64,000 bases of DNA, taken from Rhodothermales bacterium (GTDB lineage Bacteria; Bacteroidota; Rhodothermia; Rhodothermales; JANQRZ01). Both the position numbers and the translations under genes were made by a program. The notes beneath the pieces were generated by a model. It had not been told where the DNA came from, ran no database searches, and saw only the letters and a list, made by a program, of their open reading frames with translations. Where the stretch lies: positions 1 to 64,000 of the forward strand of contig JANQRZ010000006.1 of assembly GCA_028284265.1 (NCBI GenBank), given 5' to 3'. Of this stretch, positions 40,688 to 49,981 are shown one piece after another. Each line of letters begins with the position of its first letter. Position 1 is the stretch's first letter.

Positions 40688-43285
40688 ATGCTTGACCTTT
40701 CCCATGATCGCTGGCAACGCCTCGACGACCTCCTCGCCGAAGCCTTGGAGCGCGACCCCGACGAGCGCACCGCCTTTCTCCGCGCCGCTTGCGGACAAGA
40801 CCCTGACCTCTACCACGCCGCCGTCGCCTTGGTCGAACGCGCCGCCCGTGCCGAGGCCGACTTCGGGGAGTCCGCCACTGGCTTCGCCGCCCCGATGCTC
40901 GACGCGCAGCCTGAGCAACCTCTCGAACTCGACAGCGGGGCGTCGGTGGGGCCATATCGGATCGCTGGCGAGATCGGTCGCGGTGGGATGGGGGCGGTGT
41001 ACCTCGCCGAGCGGGCCGATGGGACGTTCGAGAAGCGCGTCGCGCTGAAGCTGGTCAAGCGCGGGATGGACACCGACGAGGTCCTCGCCCGCTTCCGCCG
41101 CGAGCGCCGCATCCTCGCGGGGCTGGACCACCCCGGTATCGCCCGATTGCTCGACGCCGGGGCGACGGACGACGGACGACCGTACCTCGTGATGGAATAC
41201 GTCGAGGGCGAGCCAATCACGGCCTGGGCCGAAGCGCGGTCGCTCAACCTCAAGGCACGGCTGGAGCTCGTCGGGCAGGTCGGCGAGGCGGTGGCCTACG
41301 CCCACCGGCGGCTCGTCATCCACCGCGACCTCAAGCCGTCGAATATTCTCATTGCGGAAGACGAGCACGGACGACCGCAGGTGAAGCTGCTCGACTTCGG
41401 CATCGCCCGCCTCCTCGATCCGGAGACGGGCGATGCGATGACGCAGACGACCGAGCAGCGCCTGCTCACCCCGGCCTATGCCTCACCGGAGCAACTGCGT
41501 GGCGAGGCCGTCTCGACGGCGACCGACGTGTATGCCCTCGGCGTGGTGCTGTATGAACTGCTCACCGGACAGCGGCCACCAGAACCGCTGAAGCCGCCGA
41601 GCGCAGTCGTTGACGCTGAACGTGGGCGACGCCTTCGCAGCGACCTCGATACGATCATACTGAAAACGCTGCGGGAGGACTTGGAGGCTCGCTATGTCTC
41701 GGTGGAGGCACTACTCGACGACCTGCGACGGCACAGGATGGGGCTACCAGTGCAGGCACGCCCAGCCTCGGCGGGCTACAGAATGCGAAGGTTCGTCGGT
41801 CGACACCGCGTAGGCGTCGCGGCAGCCGCAGGCCTTGTGGTCTTGCTCGCAGGGTTCGCTATTGCGATGGCGTTACAACAGGCACAGACGGCCCGCGCAC
41901 TCGTACGTGCCGAGGTTGAGCAAGCGAAGGCCGAGCGGGTCTCGGCGTTCATGCAGGAGCTTTTCATGGTAAACGACCCCTTCGAGGAGGTTCGCGGGGA
42001 CACCCTCACGGCCTCCGCTCTGCTGGAGCGCGGGCTGGAACGGGTGGACGACCTAGAGGACAACGCGGAGGTACAGGCCCAGATGCTCGATCTCATCGGC
42101 TCGGCCTACCAAGGCATGGGGCAGTATGAGAAGGCTCAGCCCTTACTGGAGCGAGGCTTGGCACTCCGCCAACAGGTTTTCGGAGAGGAGCATGAGGACG
42201 TAGCCCAGAGCCTCGAAAACCTAGCTGTGCAGCAGAAGCGCTTAGGCGATTATGCCGCCGCGGATTCACTCTTCCGCATCGTTCTGGCAATGCGCCGCCA
42301 AGTCCTGGGCGACGATCACCTTTCCATCTCTCGGACCCTCTCCGACCTGGGCACCATGCTCTCGCAACAAGGCCAACACGCCGAGGCTGAGGCGATGGCT
42401 CGGGAGGGCCTTGCGATGCGTCACCGCGTCGCACCCGATGATCACGTCGAGATTGCCCTCGCCCTGAACGAACTGTCTGGAACGCTATGGGAACAAGGCA
42501 AGCCCGCTGAAGCCGAACCCCTCCTGCGCGAAGCCTATGAACTTTATCGCCAAGAGCTGGACGAAGATCATCCGTATGTGACAAACGCCCTAGGAAGCTT
42601 GTCTGTGATGGCTTGGGCTGCGGGCAACCTAGAGGACGCCGAGCGCTTCGTTCGGGAAACCCTTGCCATCGAAAGCAGAACAATCGGCGAAGATCACCCC
42701 AGCAGGCTCTCCCCGCTGTACAACCTGGGCAGCATCTTACTGATCCAGAATAAACCTGAGGAAGCAGAGGCGACTTTCCGGAAAGCCCTAGAGCTCGGTC
42801 GTAGGACGGTGGGTGAGGACCATCCCAACGTGACTAAGAACGTCATGGGACTAGGCTCGGCGTTGATGCAGCAGCAAGAGTATGCGGAAGCCGAGCGAGT
42901 CTACCGACAAGGCATCGCCACGAACCGGCGTACGCTGGGCAACGATGACACCAATCGGTGGCTCGCACTCGCTAGACTCGCTAAGGTGGTGAGCCACCAG
43001 CAGCGGTATGGAGAGGCCGAAGCGATCTACGACGAGTCCCTGTCGCTTGCCATGGCAACCTACGGCGAGACACATCCACGCACCGCCCATATCCAGGCTG
43101 AGTTGGGCGAATGCCTGACCGATCAGGCTCGCTATGCCGAAGCCGAAGCGTTGATGCTCCAAGCGTATGCGATTCTAGAGGCCAACTTGCCCCCCGAGCA
43201 TACCTACGTCCAAGAGGCCCGAGAGGGCTTCGCTGATCTCTACGCCGCTTGGGGTCAGCCCGAGAAGACGCGACCCTATCAGTGA
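40688..43285 (+). CDS. Transmembrane Ser/Thr protein kinase with kinesin-light-chain-like TPR array
   Basis: GEIGRGGMGAVYLAERADGTFEKRVALKLVKRG; VIHRDLKPSNILIAEDEHGRPQVKLLDFGIARLL; repeated GEDHP/GDDHL TPR units. Confidence 0.95.
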   Translation: MLDLSHDRWQRLDDLLAEALERDPDERTAFLRAACGQDPDLYHAAVALVERAARAEADFGESATGFAAPMLDAQPEQPLELDSGASVGPYRIAGEIGRGGMGAVYLAERADGTFEKRVALKLVKRGMDTDEVLARFRRERRILAGLDHPGIARLLDAGATDDGRPYLVMEYVEGEPITAWAEARSLNLKARLELVGQVGEAVAYAHRRLVIHRDLKPSNILIAEDEHGRPQVKLLDFGIARLLDPETGDAMTQTTEQRLLTPAYASPEQLRGEAVSTATDVYALGVVLYELLTGQRPPEPLKPPSAVVDAERGRRLRSDLDTIILKTLREDLEARYVSVEALLDDLRRHRMGLPVQARPASAGYRMRRFVGRHRVGVAAAAGLVVLLAGFAIAMALQQAQTARALVRAEVEQAKAERVSAFMQELFMVNDPFEEVRGDTLTASALLERGLERVDDLEDNAEVQAQMLDLIGSAYQGMGQYEKAQPLLERGLALRQQVFGEEHEDVAQSLENLAVQQKRLGDYAAADSLFRIVLAMRRQVLGDDHLSISRTLSDLGTMLSQQGQHAEAEAMAREGLAMRHRVAPDDHVEIALALNELSGTLWEQGKPAEAEPLLREAYELYRQELDEDHPYVTNALGSLSVMAWAAGNLEDAERFVRETLAIESRTIGEDHPSRLSPLYNLGSILLIQNKPEEAEATFRKALELGRRTVGEDHPNVTKNVMGLGSALMQQQEYAEAERVYRQGIATNRRTLGNDDTNRWLALARLAKVVSHQQRYGEAEAIYDESLSLAMATYGETHPRTAHIQAELGECLTDQARYAEAEALMLQAYAILEANLPPEHTYVQEAREGFADLYAAWGQPEKTRPYQ

Positions 43286-43302
43286 GATCGGAGCCAACCG
43301 TC

Positions 43303-45714
43303 ATGCTTGACCTTTCCCACGACCGCTGGCAACGCCTCGACGACCTCCTCGCCGAAGCCTTGGAGCGCGACCCCGACGAGCGCACCGCCTTCCTCCGCGC
43401 CGCCTGCGGCGACGACCCCGACCTCTACCACGCCGCCGTCGCCCTCGTCGAGCGCGCTGCCCAAGCCGAGGCTGACTTCGGCGAGTCCGCCACCGGCTTT
43501 GCTGCCCCGCTGCTCGACCGGCCAGCGAGCGGAGCGCTTGAACTCGAAAGCGGCGCAGTAGTCGGGCCGTACCGGATCGTGGGGGAGATCGGTCGTGGTG
43601 GGATGGGGGCGGTGTACTTGGCCGAGCGGGCCGACGGCACGTTCGAGAAGCAGGTCGCCCTGAAATTGGTCCAGCACGGTACGGACACCGACGCCGCCAC
43701 GCTGGCACGCTTCCGTCGGGAGCGGCAGATCCTTGCGGGGTTGGACCACCCCGGCATCGCCCGGCTCTTGGATGCGGGGGCGACCGACGACGGGCGACCC
43801 TACCTCGTGATGGAGTTCGTCGAGGGCGAACCGATCACAGCATACTGCGACCGCCACGGGCTGGGCGTCGAAGCCCGACTCGCACTCGTCGAGCAGGTGG
43901 CGGAAGCCGTCGCGCACGCGCACCGCCGATTCGTGGTCCACCGCGACCTGAAGCCGTCGAACATCCTTGTGGCGGAGAGCGATGGTGGGCAGCCGCAGGT
44001 CAAGCTCCTCGACTTCGGCATCGCCCGCCTACTCGATACTGAAGCCGACGCGGCGGCGCTTCCAGCGACGCTGCGTCTCACTCCGGCCTACGCCGCGCCG
44101 GAGCAGTTCCGAGGCGAGGCCATCACCGCGGCGACGGATGTGTACGCGGTCGGCGTGCTACTCTACGAACTGCTCACTGAACAGCGCCCCTTCGATCTCG
44201 GCGGCAAGAAGCCCGAGGAGATGGAGCACCTCCTCTCTACGTCGGTACCGCCCGCCCCGAGTGCGGTCGCCACAGGCGAGGCGGCAAGGCGGCTGCGCGG
44301 CGACCTCGACGCCATCATGCTGAAGACCCTCGCTGCCAACCCCGAGGACCGATATCCCTCCGTTGAGGCACTGCTGGACGACCTGCGACGGCACGGGGCC
44401 GGCGTGCCGGTCGAAGCACGTCCGGCGAAAGTCGGGTACCAAGCACGCAAGTTTGTGCAGCGCCACCGTGCAGGAGTCGCGGCAACCGCAGCGTTTGTCC
44501 TCCTGCTCCTCGTGGCCGTGGCTGGGCTGGCTCTTCAGCAGCAACAAACGGCCCGCGAGCGAGACCGAGCCGAGGCCGCCCTGCTCCTATCCGCCCAGTC
44601 AAGCGAGTTCCTCGCCAGCCTGTTCGAGGACATGAACCCGACCACCCCGACAGGCGATACCCTCTCGGCGGTGGACGTGCTTGACCGGGGGCGGCAACGC
44701 ATCGCCAACGAGTTAGCGGACACGCCGGAACTGCGCATCGGGATGCTCCAAGTCATGAGCCGAGCCTACAAGGACCTGCCTGACCACAAGCAGGCTCGCG
44801 ATCTGCTCAGGCAAGCCTACATCCTCAGCGACAGCCTCTACGGGCCGAATGCTCGTGGAACGCTGTCCGTCCAGAAGGAACTGGCCTCGTCCCTTTACTG
44901 GACTGGAGAGCGAGACGAGGCGCGCCGCCTGAACGACGACTGGATCGAGCAGGTAAAGGCGTTGCCCAACGACGGGACCCTAGACTACACCGACATGCAA
45001 GCAGGCCTCGGCGAGTTGCTCTACTACCGCCGACAATACGATGAAGCCGAGCACCACCTCCGCGAGGCCTACGAGTTTTTCCACGCGAACGGCACCTTTG
45101 CCACCCGTACCGACCAGATCGCCGGATTGCTGGTGACGGTCTACCGGACGCAACAGGCCTTCGACAAGGCCGAGCCGCTGCAACGAGAGCGTATTCGCTA
45201 TGCTACTGAGCGTGGAAGCACCAAGGAACAGTCGAGCGCGCATCGCCACCTCGCAAGTATCTATCACGGGCAGCAGCGCTATGACGAGGCCCGCGCCTCG
45301 TGCGAGACCGGCATCGCGTTGCTGAAAGGATCCGACACCGCACCGCTCACGCTGGGCCGCGCCCTGTTCGACTGCGCCGACCTGCTCCGCCGACAGGGCG
45401 ATGAAGAGGCCGCAGCCCCGCTGTTCCTCGAAATCGAGGCCATCTTCACCGAGCAACTCGACACCAACACCTTGGCGGCCTTGCAGGTCACGCTGTCACA
45501 AGCCGCCGCTCTCGTGGGGCGCGAGGACTTCGCCGAGGCCGAGCAGTTGCTCTTCGCACGGTACCGCGCACTGGAGATGCAACGCAGCGCATCGGACCCC
45601 GCGCTACGCGAGGTACTCGCCGAGATCGTCACGAGCTACGAACGCTGGCGACAACCTGACCGAGCTGCGCCGTTCCGGGCACTGCTCGCTGAAAAGGAAG
45701 CGACTGCTCGGTAA
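43303..45714 (+). CDS. Transmembrane Ser/Thr protein kinase with TPR region (tandem paralogue)
   Basis: MLDLSHDRWQRLDDLLAEALERDPDERTAFLRAACGDDPDLYHAAVALVERAAQAEADFGESATGFAAPLL, GRGGMGAVYLAERADGTFEKQVALKLVQHG, VHRDLKPSNILVAESDGGQPQVKLLDFGIARLL. Confidence 0.95.
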   Translation: MLDLSHDRWQRLDDLLAEALERDPDERTAFLRAACGDDPDLYHAAVALVERAAQAEADFGESATGFAAPLLDRPASGALELESGAVVGPYRIVGEIGRGGMGAVYLAERADGTFEKQVALKLVQHGTDTDAATLARFRRERQILAGLDHPGIARLLDAGATDDGRPYLVMEFVEGEPITAYCDRHGLGVEARLALVEQVAEAVAHAHRRFVVHRDLKPSNILVAESDGGQPQVKLLDFGIARLLDTEADAAALPATLRLTPAYAAPEQFRGEAITAATDVYAVGVLLYELLTEQRPFDLGGKKPEEMEHLLSTSVPPAPSAVATGEAARRLRGDLDAIMLKTLAANPEDRYPSVEALLDDLRRHGAGVPVEARPAKVGYQARKFVQRHRAGVAATAAFVLLLLVAVAGLALQQQQTARERDRAEAALLLSAQSSEFLASLFEDMNPTTPTGDTLSAVDVLDRGRQRIANELADTPELRIGMLQVMSRAYKDLPDHKQARDLLRQAYILSDSLYGPNARGTLSVQKELASSLYWTGERDEARRLNDDWIEQVKALPNDGTLDYTDMQAGLGELLYYRRQYDEAEHHLREAYEFFHANGTFATRTDQIAGLLVTVYRTQQAFDKAEPLQRERIRYATERGSTKEQSSAHRHLASIYHGQQRYDEARASCETGIALLKGSDTAPLTLGRALFDCADLLRRQGDEEAAAPLFLEIEAIFTEQLDTNTLAALQVTLSQAAALVGREDFAEAEQLLFARYRALEMQRSASDPALREVLAEIVTSYERWRQPDRAAPFRALLAEKEATAR

Positions 45715-45754
45715 CCAACGGGCTGTGCCCTCAGCTTCAGCTATTCCTTCCCTC

Positions 45755-47662
45755 TCAGCGGATGAGTGTGAGGCGTCGCGTCGAGTGATAGCCGTTTGCC
45801 GCAAGTCGGACCATGTACAGACCGCGCGCGAGGTCCTGCCCATTGAGTACAGCGGTATGCGTCCCGATCGGGCGTTCTTCATCCACCAGCACAGCGACCT
45901 CGCGACCCAGCACATCATAGACGGTCAGCCGCACCGAACTGGACTCCGGCAGATCATAGCGAAGCGCAGCCTGTGCCAAAGCGGGGTTGGGGTACGGCGC
46001 GTAGAGCGCAAAGGCCGTGGGCAGATCAGCCTCGCCCTCGTTTGCCACGGGCGGACCGATGACGAGTTCGGCCCCGGCTCCCGAGACCTCGACGGTCGCG
46101 GTCATCCCATCGGGCAAGTCGAGATCGGCGAAGACCCCAGTGGCCCCACCGGTGGCCGGGACGATCAGGAAGCGGTCCCCCTCCTCCGGCTCGAAGCTGT
46201 CGAGGAGCGTGACGCGGAGAGTGCCATCGAGGATGGCCGGTCCGGTAACAGCGAGTTGGTCGAAGTCGGTGCCGGACGTCGGACCGGCTAGCTCAATCTC
46301 TAGGACAGCCGACGCGGCAGGATTGAACGGGAAGAAGGCATCGCCGATCCAGTTGAGAACGCCCGGCGAGGTACCGGGAGCGACAATCCCACCGAAGGTG
46401 ACGCCGTTCGTGAACCCCTTGTTGAGCGTACCCGTGCCCTGAAGGTGGGAGCCGGGCTGAAGATCGAGCGACGAGTTAGAGCTTAGGAAAAGGGCGTCGG
46501 TGACGAGGTCGATGGTACCGCCACTCGCGTTGGTGATCGGGATGCCGACGTTGACATTGCCTGTGCCCACACTTCTCCGGAGAGTACCGCCCTCAGCATT
46601 GAGGAAGAGCGGGTTGTTCGTGCCGCCGAACACCTGCCCGTCGCCCTGCAAATCGAAGAGACCCGCGTTCTCGATGGTGAAGTTGGCGAGCAGGTTATTC
46701 CCAGCCTCCCACCGGACCGTGCCCTCGTTTCGGAGCGTTCCGTTGTCGAGGTCGTGGAACTCTGTCAGCACCAGCAGACCCGTGTTGGTGAGCGTCTCGC
46801 CGCCCATATCGAAGAAGCCGTCCTGCCACTCCAGCCCGGTTCCACCGATCCCGAGCGTCGTCGGCCCGTTGAGGGCGATGACCATCTGGCCGTTGTCGAG
46901 GAGAATGCTTCCGTCCGGCTCGCCGCCGAGGGTACCGCTGAAGGTGTAGGGACCGAAGCGTGTAAAGTGCAGCGTCGCCCCGGCCTCGGCGTTGTACGTG
47001 CCGCCCTGAAGCGTTGCGCCGTTGATCTCGAGCGTGCCGGTGCGAACGTCGATCTGCCCACCTTCATTCGTCACGGTAGCCCCAATGGTCGTCGTGCCCG
47101 GATCCATCGTGCGGGTGAGTAGTGCATTGGCGCGGATGACGAAAGTTGGCCCGCTCAGGGTGGCTCCGTCGGCCCGTGCGTCGAAAGCCCCCCGCACATC
47201 GACGGCGGACTCTGAATCGAGCGCGATACCGCCCTCCGTCCAGGTCACGATGCCGGTGCCCTCGACGCGCAGGTCGGTACCTTGGAGCACCTTGCCTCCG
47301 CCTTGTAACGTTGCGTTCCCGACCACGCTAATCGTACCGAGCGTGTTGATCGTCCCGCCGTCCCAGACGAACGTGTCGTTGATCTGGAGGCTTCCAGCCG
47401 TCTGGAGACTCGTCCCGTTGAGGATGAGCCCGAGCACCGAGGCGGAGGAAAACACGCCCGTAACTGTTGCCGCTCCGATGGAGACGGTGCTGCTGGCTCC
47501 GGGGGCGGTGTTCGCGCTCCAGTTCAGCTCGCACTGCCACGCGTTGGACTGCATGCCCATGTTGGTACACTCGGACTGCGGACCGATGTAGACGTGCGAC
47601 TGGGCACGGGCGGATCCGGCAGCGAGTCCCAAAAGGAAACAAAGCGTTACAATTCGGAACAT
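45755..47662 (-). CDS. Autotransporter-like beta-helix protein with T9SS sorting domain
   Basis: Signal peptide MFRIVTLCFLLGLAAGSARAQ; VDLVTDALFLSSNSSLDLQPGSHLQGTGTL-type coils; C-term PYPNPALAQAALRYDLPESSSVRLTVYDVLGREVAVLVDEERPIGTHTAVLNGQDLARGLYMVRLAANG. Start at ATG 47662. Confidence 0.86.
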   Translation of the reverse strand: MFRIVTLCFLLGLAAGSARAQSHVYIGPQSECTNMGMQSNAWQCELNWSANTAPGASSTVSIGAATVTGVFSSASVLGLILNGTSLQTAGSLQINDTFVWDGGTINTLGTISVVGNATLQGGGKVLQGTDLRVEGTGIVTWTEGGIALDSESAVDVRGAFDARADGATLSGPTFVIRANALLTRTMDPGTTTIGATVTNEGGQIDVRTGTLEINGATLQGGTYNAEAGATLHFTRFGPYTFSGTLGGEPDGSILLDNGQMVIALNGPTTLGIGGTGLEWQDGFFDMGGETLTNTGLLVLTEFHDLDNGTLRNEGTVRWEAGNNLLANFTIENAGLFDLQGDGQVFGGTNNPLFLNAEGGTLRRSVGTGNVNVGIPITNASGGTIDLVTDALFLSSNSSLDLQPGSHLQGTGTLNKGFTNGVTFGGIVAPGTSPGVLNWIGDAFFPFNPAASAVLEIELAGPTSGTDFDQLAVTGPAILDGTLRVTLLDSFEPEEGDRFLIVPATGGATGVFADLDLPDGMTATVEVSGAGAELVIGPPVANEGEADLPTAFALYAPYPNPALAQAALRYDLPESSSVRLTVYDVLGREVAVLVDEERPIGTHTAVLNGQDLARGLYMVRLAANGYHSTRRLTLIR

Positions 47663-47796
47663 GATTTCCTCAACGTGTAGGTGGAACCAGGATGAAATGA
47701 AGGATACCCCAGAAGCCGTAAAGCTGGACACATTGTATGCCGCCGTTCCTCGCCCCAGCGTCGGGCCAAGCTCTACCGCGTTACGTAACGCTACCG

Positions 47797-48549
47797 CTAT
47801 TCGCCGCGGAGTTCCTGCCACGGGTTGCGGTCGAGCACCCAGCGGTAGAAGAACGCACCGAGCACGCCGTGGTAGACGCCGAGCGGCCAGAGATTCCGGT
47901 GCCGCAGGTAGAGCGGCGCGTAGGCCGCCCCGAGCGCCGTCGTGGCCGCGGTGAGTTTCCAGTTCGGGATGTGGACCGAGCCAAACGCGACCGCCGAGAC
48001 AGGCGACACAATCCACGGCGAGAGACCTGCCCGGTCGAGGTGGCGGGTGAAGAAGCCCTGGACGAGCGTCTGCTGCACAACACCCCACGCCGGATAGAGC
48101 ACGAAGAGCGGCAGGAAGTCGGCATCGAGGGCCAGCGTCCCCTGCGCCGCGCCTACGGCGGCCATCCCCGCCAGTGACACGCCCGCCAGAATCGACGCAT
48201 CGCGGAACGCCGGACCGAGGTTCTGCCCCGTCAGCCCGAGATTGCCGAGGAAGCCCGGCTCCGTCACAGCACGGTAGCCGACGTAGCCACCCCACCCGCC
48301 TGCCGCGATGGGAATGAATACACCCGAGGCATCGAACTCTGAAAACACGAGATGCCCCACGCCCGTCACTGCGACGGCTCCGATCTCTAGCCACGCACGG
48401 GTAGAAAGTTGCGGTGCTCCCTCGGCCCGGTTGATCGGAATCGTGAGCGAGAACGATGGTCTCCAAGCAGGCCCCTCAAAACCGGGTTGTGCGCGGCACG
48501 GAACGGCGAGTATGAATAGAAGCAGGCGCATGGTGTGAGGGGCATACAA
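47797..48549 (-). CDS. CPBP (CAAX-protease-like) intramembrane metalloprotease
   Basis: VLYPAWGVVQQTLVQGFFTRHLDRAGLSPWIVSPVSAVAFGSVHIPNWKLTAATTALGAAYAPLYLRHRNLWPLGVYHGVLGAFFY. Confidence 0.7.
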   Translation of the reverse strand: MYAPHTMRLLLFILAVPCRAQPGFEGPAWRPSFSLTIPINRAEGAPQLSTRAWLEIGAVAVTGVGHLVFSEFDASGVFIPIAAGGWGGYVGYRAVTEPGFLGNLGLTGQNLGPAFRDASILAGVSLAGMAAVGAAQGTLALDADFLPLFVLYPAWGVVQQTLVQGFFTRHLDRAGLSPWIVSPVSAVAFGSVHIPNWKLTAATTALGAAYAPLYLRHRNLWPLGVYHGVLGAFFYRWVLDRNPWQELRGE

Positions 48550-48644
48550 CCGGCGAGAAGATAGCCGCTGTCAGGCAACGCAGCCCTCCGTCTTTCCTCC
48601 CAGTCTGCTCACGCCGTAGCTTTGGGTTTCCACCCCGCCTGCCC

Positions 48645-49949
48645 ATGCCCCCTATTTTCATCTTTCTGCTGCTCGCTGTCGTGCTCAGTGTAGCAGCACA
48701 GGCACAACCAGGCCAGCCGGTTGTGCGGGACGAGGTGGTCCGCGTGCGCCTGCTCGAACGGAAGACGCCGCGCTCGGCGACCGTCGAGGCCGTCGGCGGG
48801 CCAGTGCAGGTTCGCGTCGGCGGTGCGCTCCTTGGGACGCTTCAACCCGGCGAGGCAGCGACCGTCGAAACGGCACGAGGCGACGTATCGGTTCGCTTCC
48901 TCGGCACCACGGAGACCGTCCCGAAAGTCCGCTTCGTGCCGCACCGGGGGGCACACTTCCGGCTTCGTGCGGGTTCGGTGGACCGAACCTATCACGGCGC
49001 GCTCGGCGTCACCGCTGATGGGTCCGGTGCCCGCGACCCGCTCCGACTCATCAATTCGGTGCGGCTGGAAGATTACGTGTCGAGCGTCGTTGCTTCGGAG
49101 TATCCTTTTCGGGAGATCGAGGGCGTCAAGGCGCAGGCGGTCCTTGCCCGGACCTACGCGCTCCGATCGAAAGGCAAGTACGGTCCCTACGACGTGGTGG
49201 ACCATGTCAGCTCGCAGGTCTATCGCGGGATCAGCACGGAGACGGCGACCTCACGCCGCGCCGCCGAAGCCACGCGGGGCGAAGTGCTGACCTATCGCGG
49301 CAACCTCATCGAGGCTGTCTACTCGTCCTCCTCCGGCGGCCACACCGCCGACAACGACGCCGTATGGAACGGTCGCCCCCTCCCTTACCTGCGGGGCCGC
49401 CAAGACCCCTTCGACCACGCCTCGCCCGACCACGAGTGGACGACGAGCGTCAACCGAGACCGCCTGCTCCGCACCCTCTCGACGCGCTACGGGATGACCG
49501 TGACCGGTATTGAGATCGGCGAGCGCAGTCGGGAGGGCCGGGCACGGTCGATCCGCCTGCTCGGGTCACGCCCGCGTTCCGTCCCGGCCAACGACTTCCG
49601 TATCACGATCAACGGCACGTTCGGATCAAGGCTGCTGCGGAGCGCCTTCTTCTCGGCCCGGCGTGAGGGCGACCGCTATGTGTTTCAGGGACGCGGCTTC
49701 GGGCATGGCGTGGGAATGAGCCAGTACGGTGCCCGCGAGCAGGCACGGCAAGGCTATGGCTACCGCGACATCCTAGCGTTCTACTTCGCCGAAACCCGCA
49801 TCACGCAACGCGATGAAGCGGGCACACCGCTCTACGCCGAGGCTCCTCCCCAAGGTCGCCGCACGATGCCCCTCGACCCGATCCCCGTCCGCCCGGCCTC
49901 CACCTCCGAACCGGCTCGTCCTACCTCGCCGATTCGCACCGGCTGGTAG
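48645..49949 (+). CDS. SpoIID/LytB-domain protein
   Basis: LRLINSVRLEDYVSSVVASEYPFREIEGVKAQAVLARTYALRSKGKYGPYDVVDHVSSQVYRGI; AVYSSSSGGHTADNDAVWNGRPLPYLRG; GFGHGVGMSQYGAREQARQGYGYRDILAFYF. Confidence 0.95.
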   Translation: MPPIFIFLLLAVVLSVAAQAQPGQPVVRDEVVRVRLLERKTPRSATVEAVGGPVQVRVGGALLGTLQPGEAATVETARGDVSVRFLGTTETVPKVRFVPHRGAHFRLRAGSVDRTYHGALGVTADGSGARDPLRLINSVRLEDYVSSVVASEYPFREIEGVKAQAVLARTYALRSKGKYGPYDVVDHVSSQVYRGISTETATSRRAAEATRGEVLTYRGNLIEAVYSSSSGGHTADNDAVWNGRPLPYLRGRQDPFDHASPDHEWTTSVNRDRLLRTLSTRYGMTVTGIEIGERSREGRARSIRLLGSRPRSVPANDFRITINGTFGSRLLRSAFFSARREGDRYVFQGRGFGHGVGMSQYGAREQARQGYGYRDILAFYFAETRITQRDEAGTPLYAEAPPQGRRTMPLDPIPVRPASTSEPARPTSPIRTGW

Positions 49950-49981
49950 CCGATGCTCTTGCAAACACCCGACTTTCCGAT

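Noticed and set aside
30847-45714. Kinase/sigma loci as an anti-phage defence island
   Set aside because: No nuclease, helicase, methyltransferase, TIR or other defence effector nearby; kinase architecture fits signalling
45755-48466. Full 903-aa ORF as one protein
   Set aside because: The first ~268 codons overlap the CPBP gene in another frame; a signal peptide starts at ATG 47662
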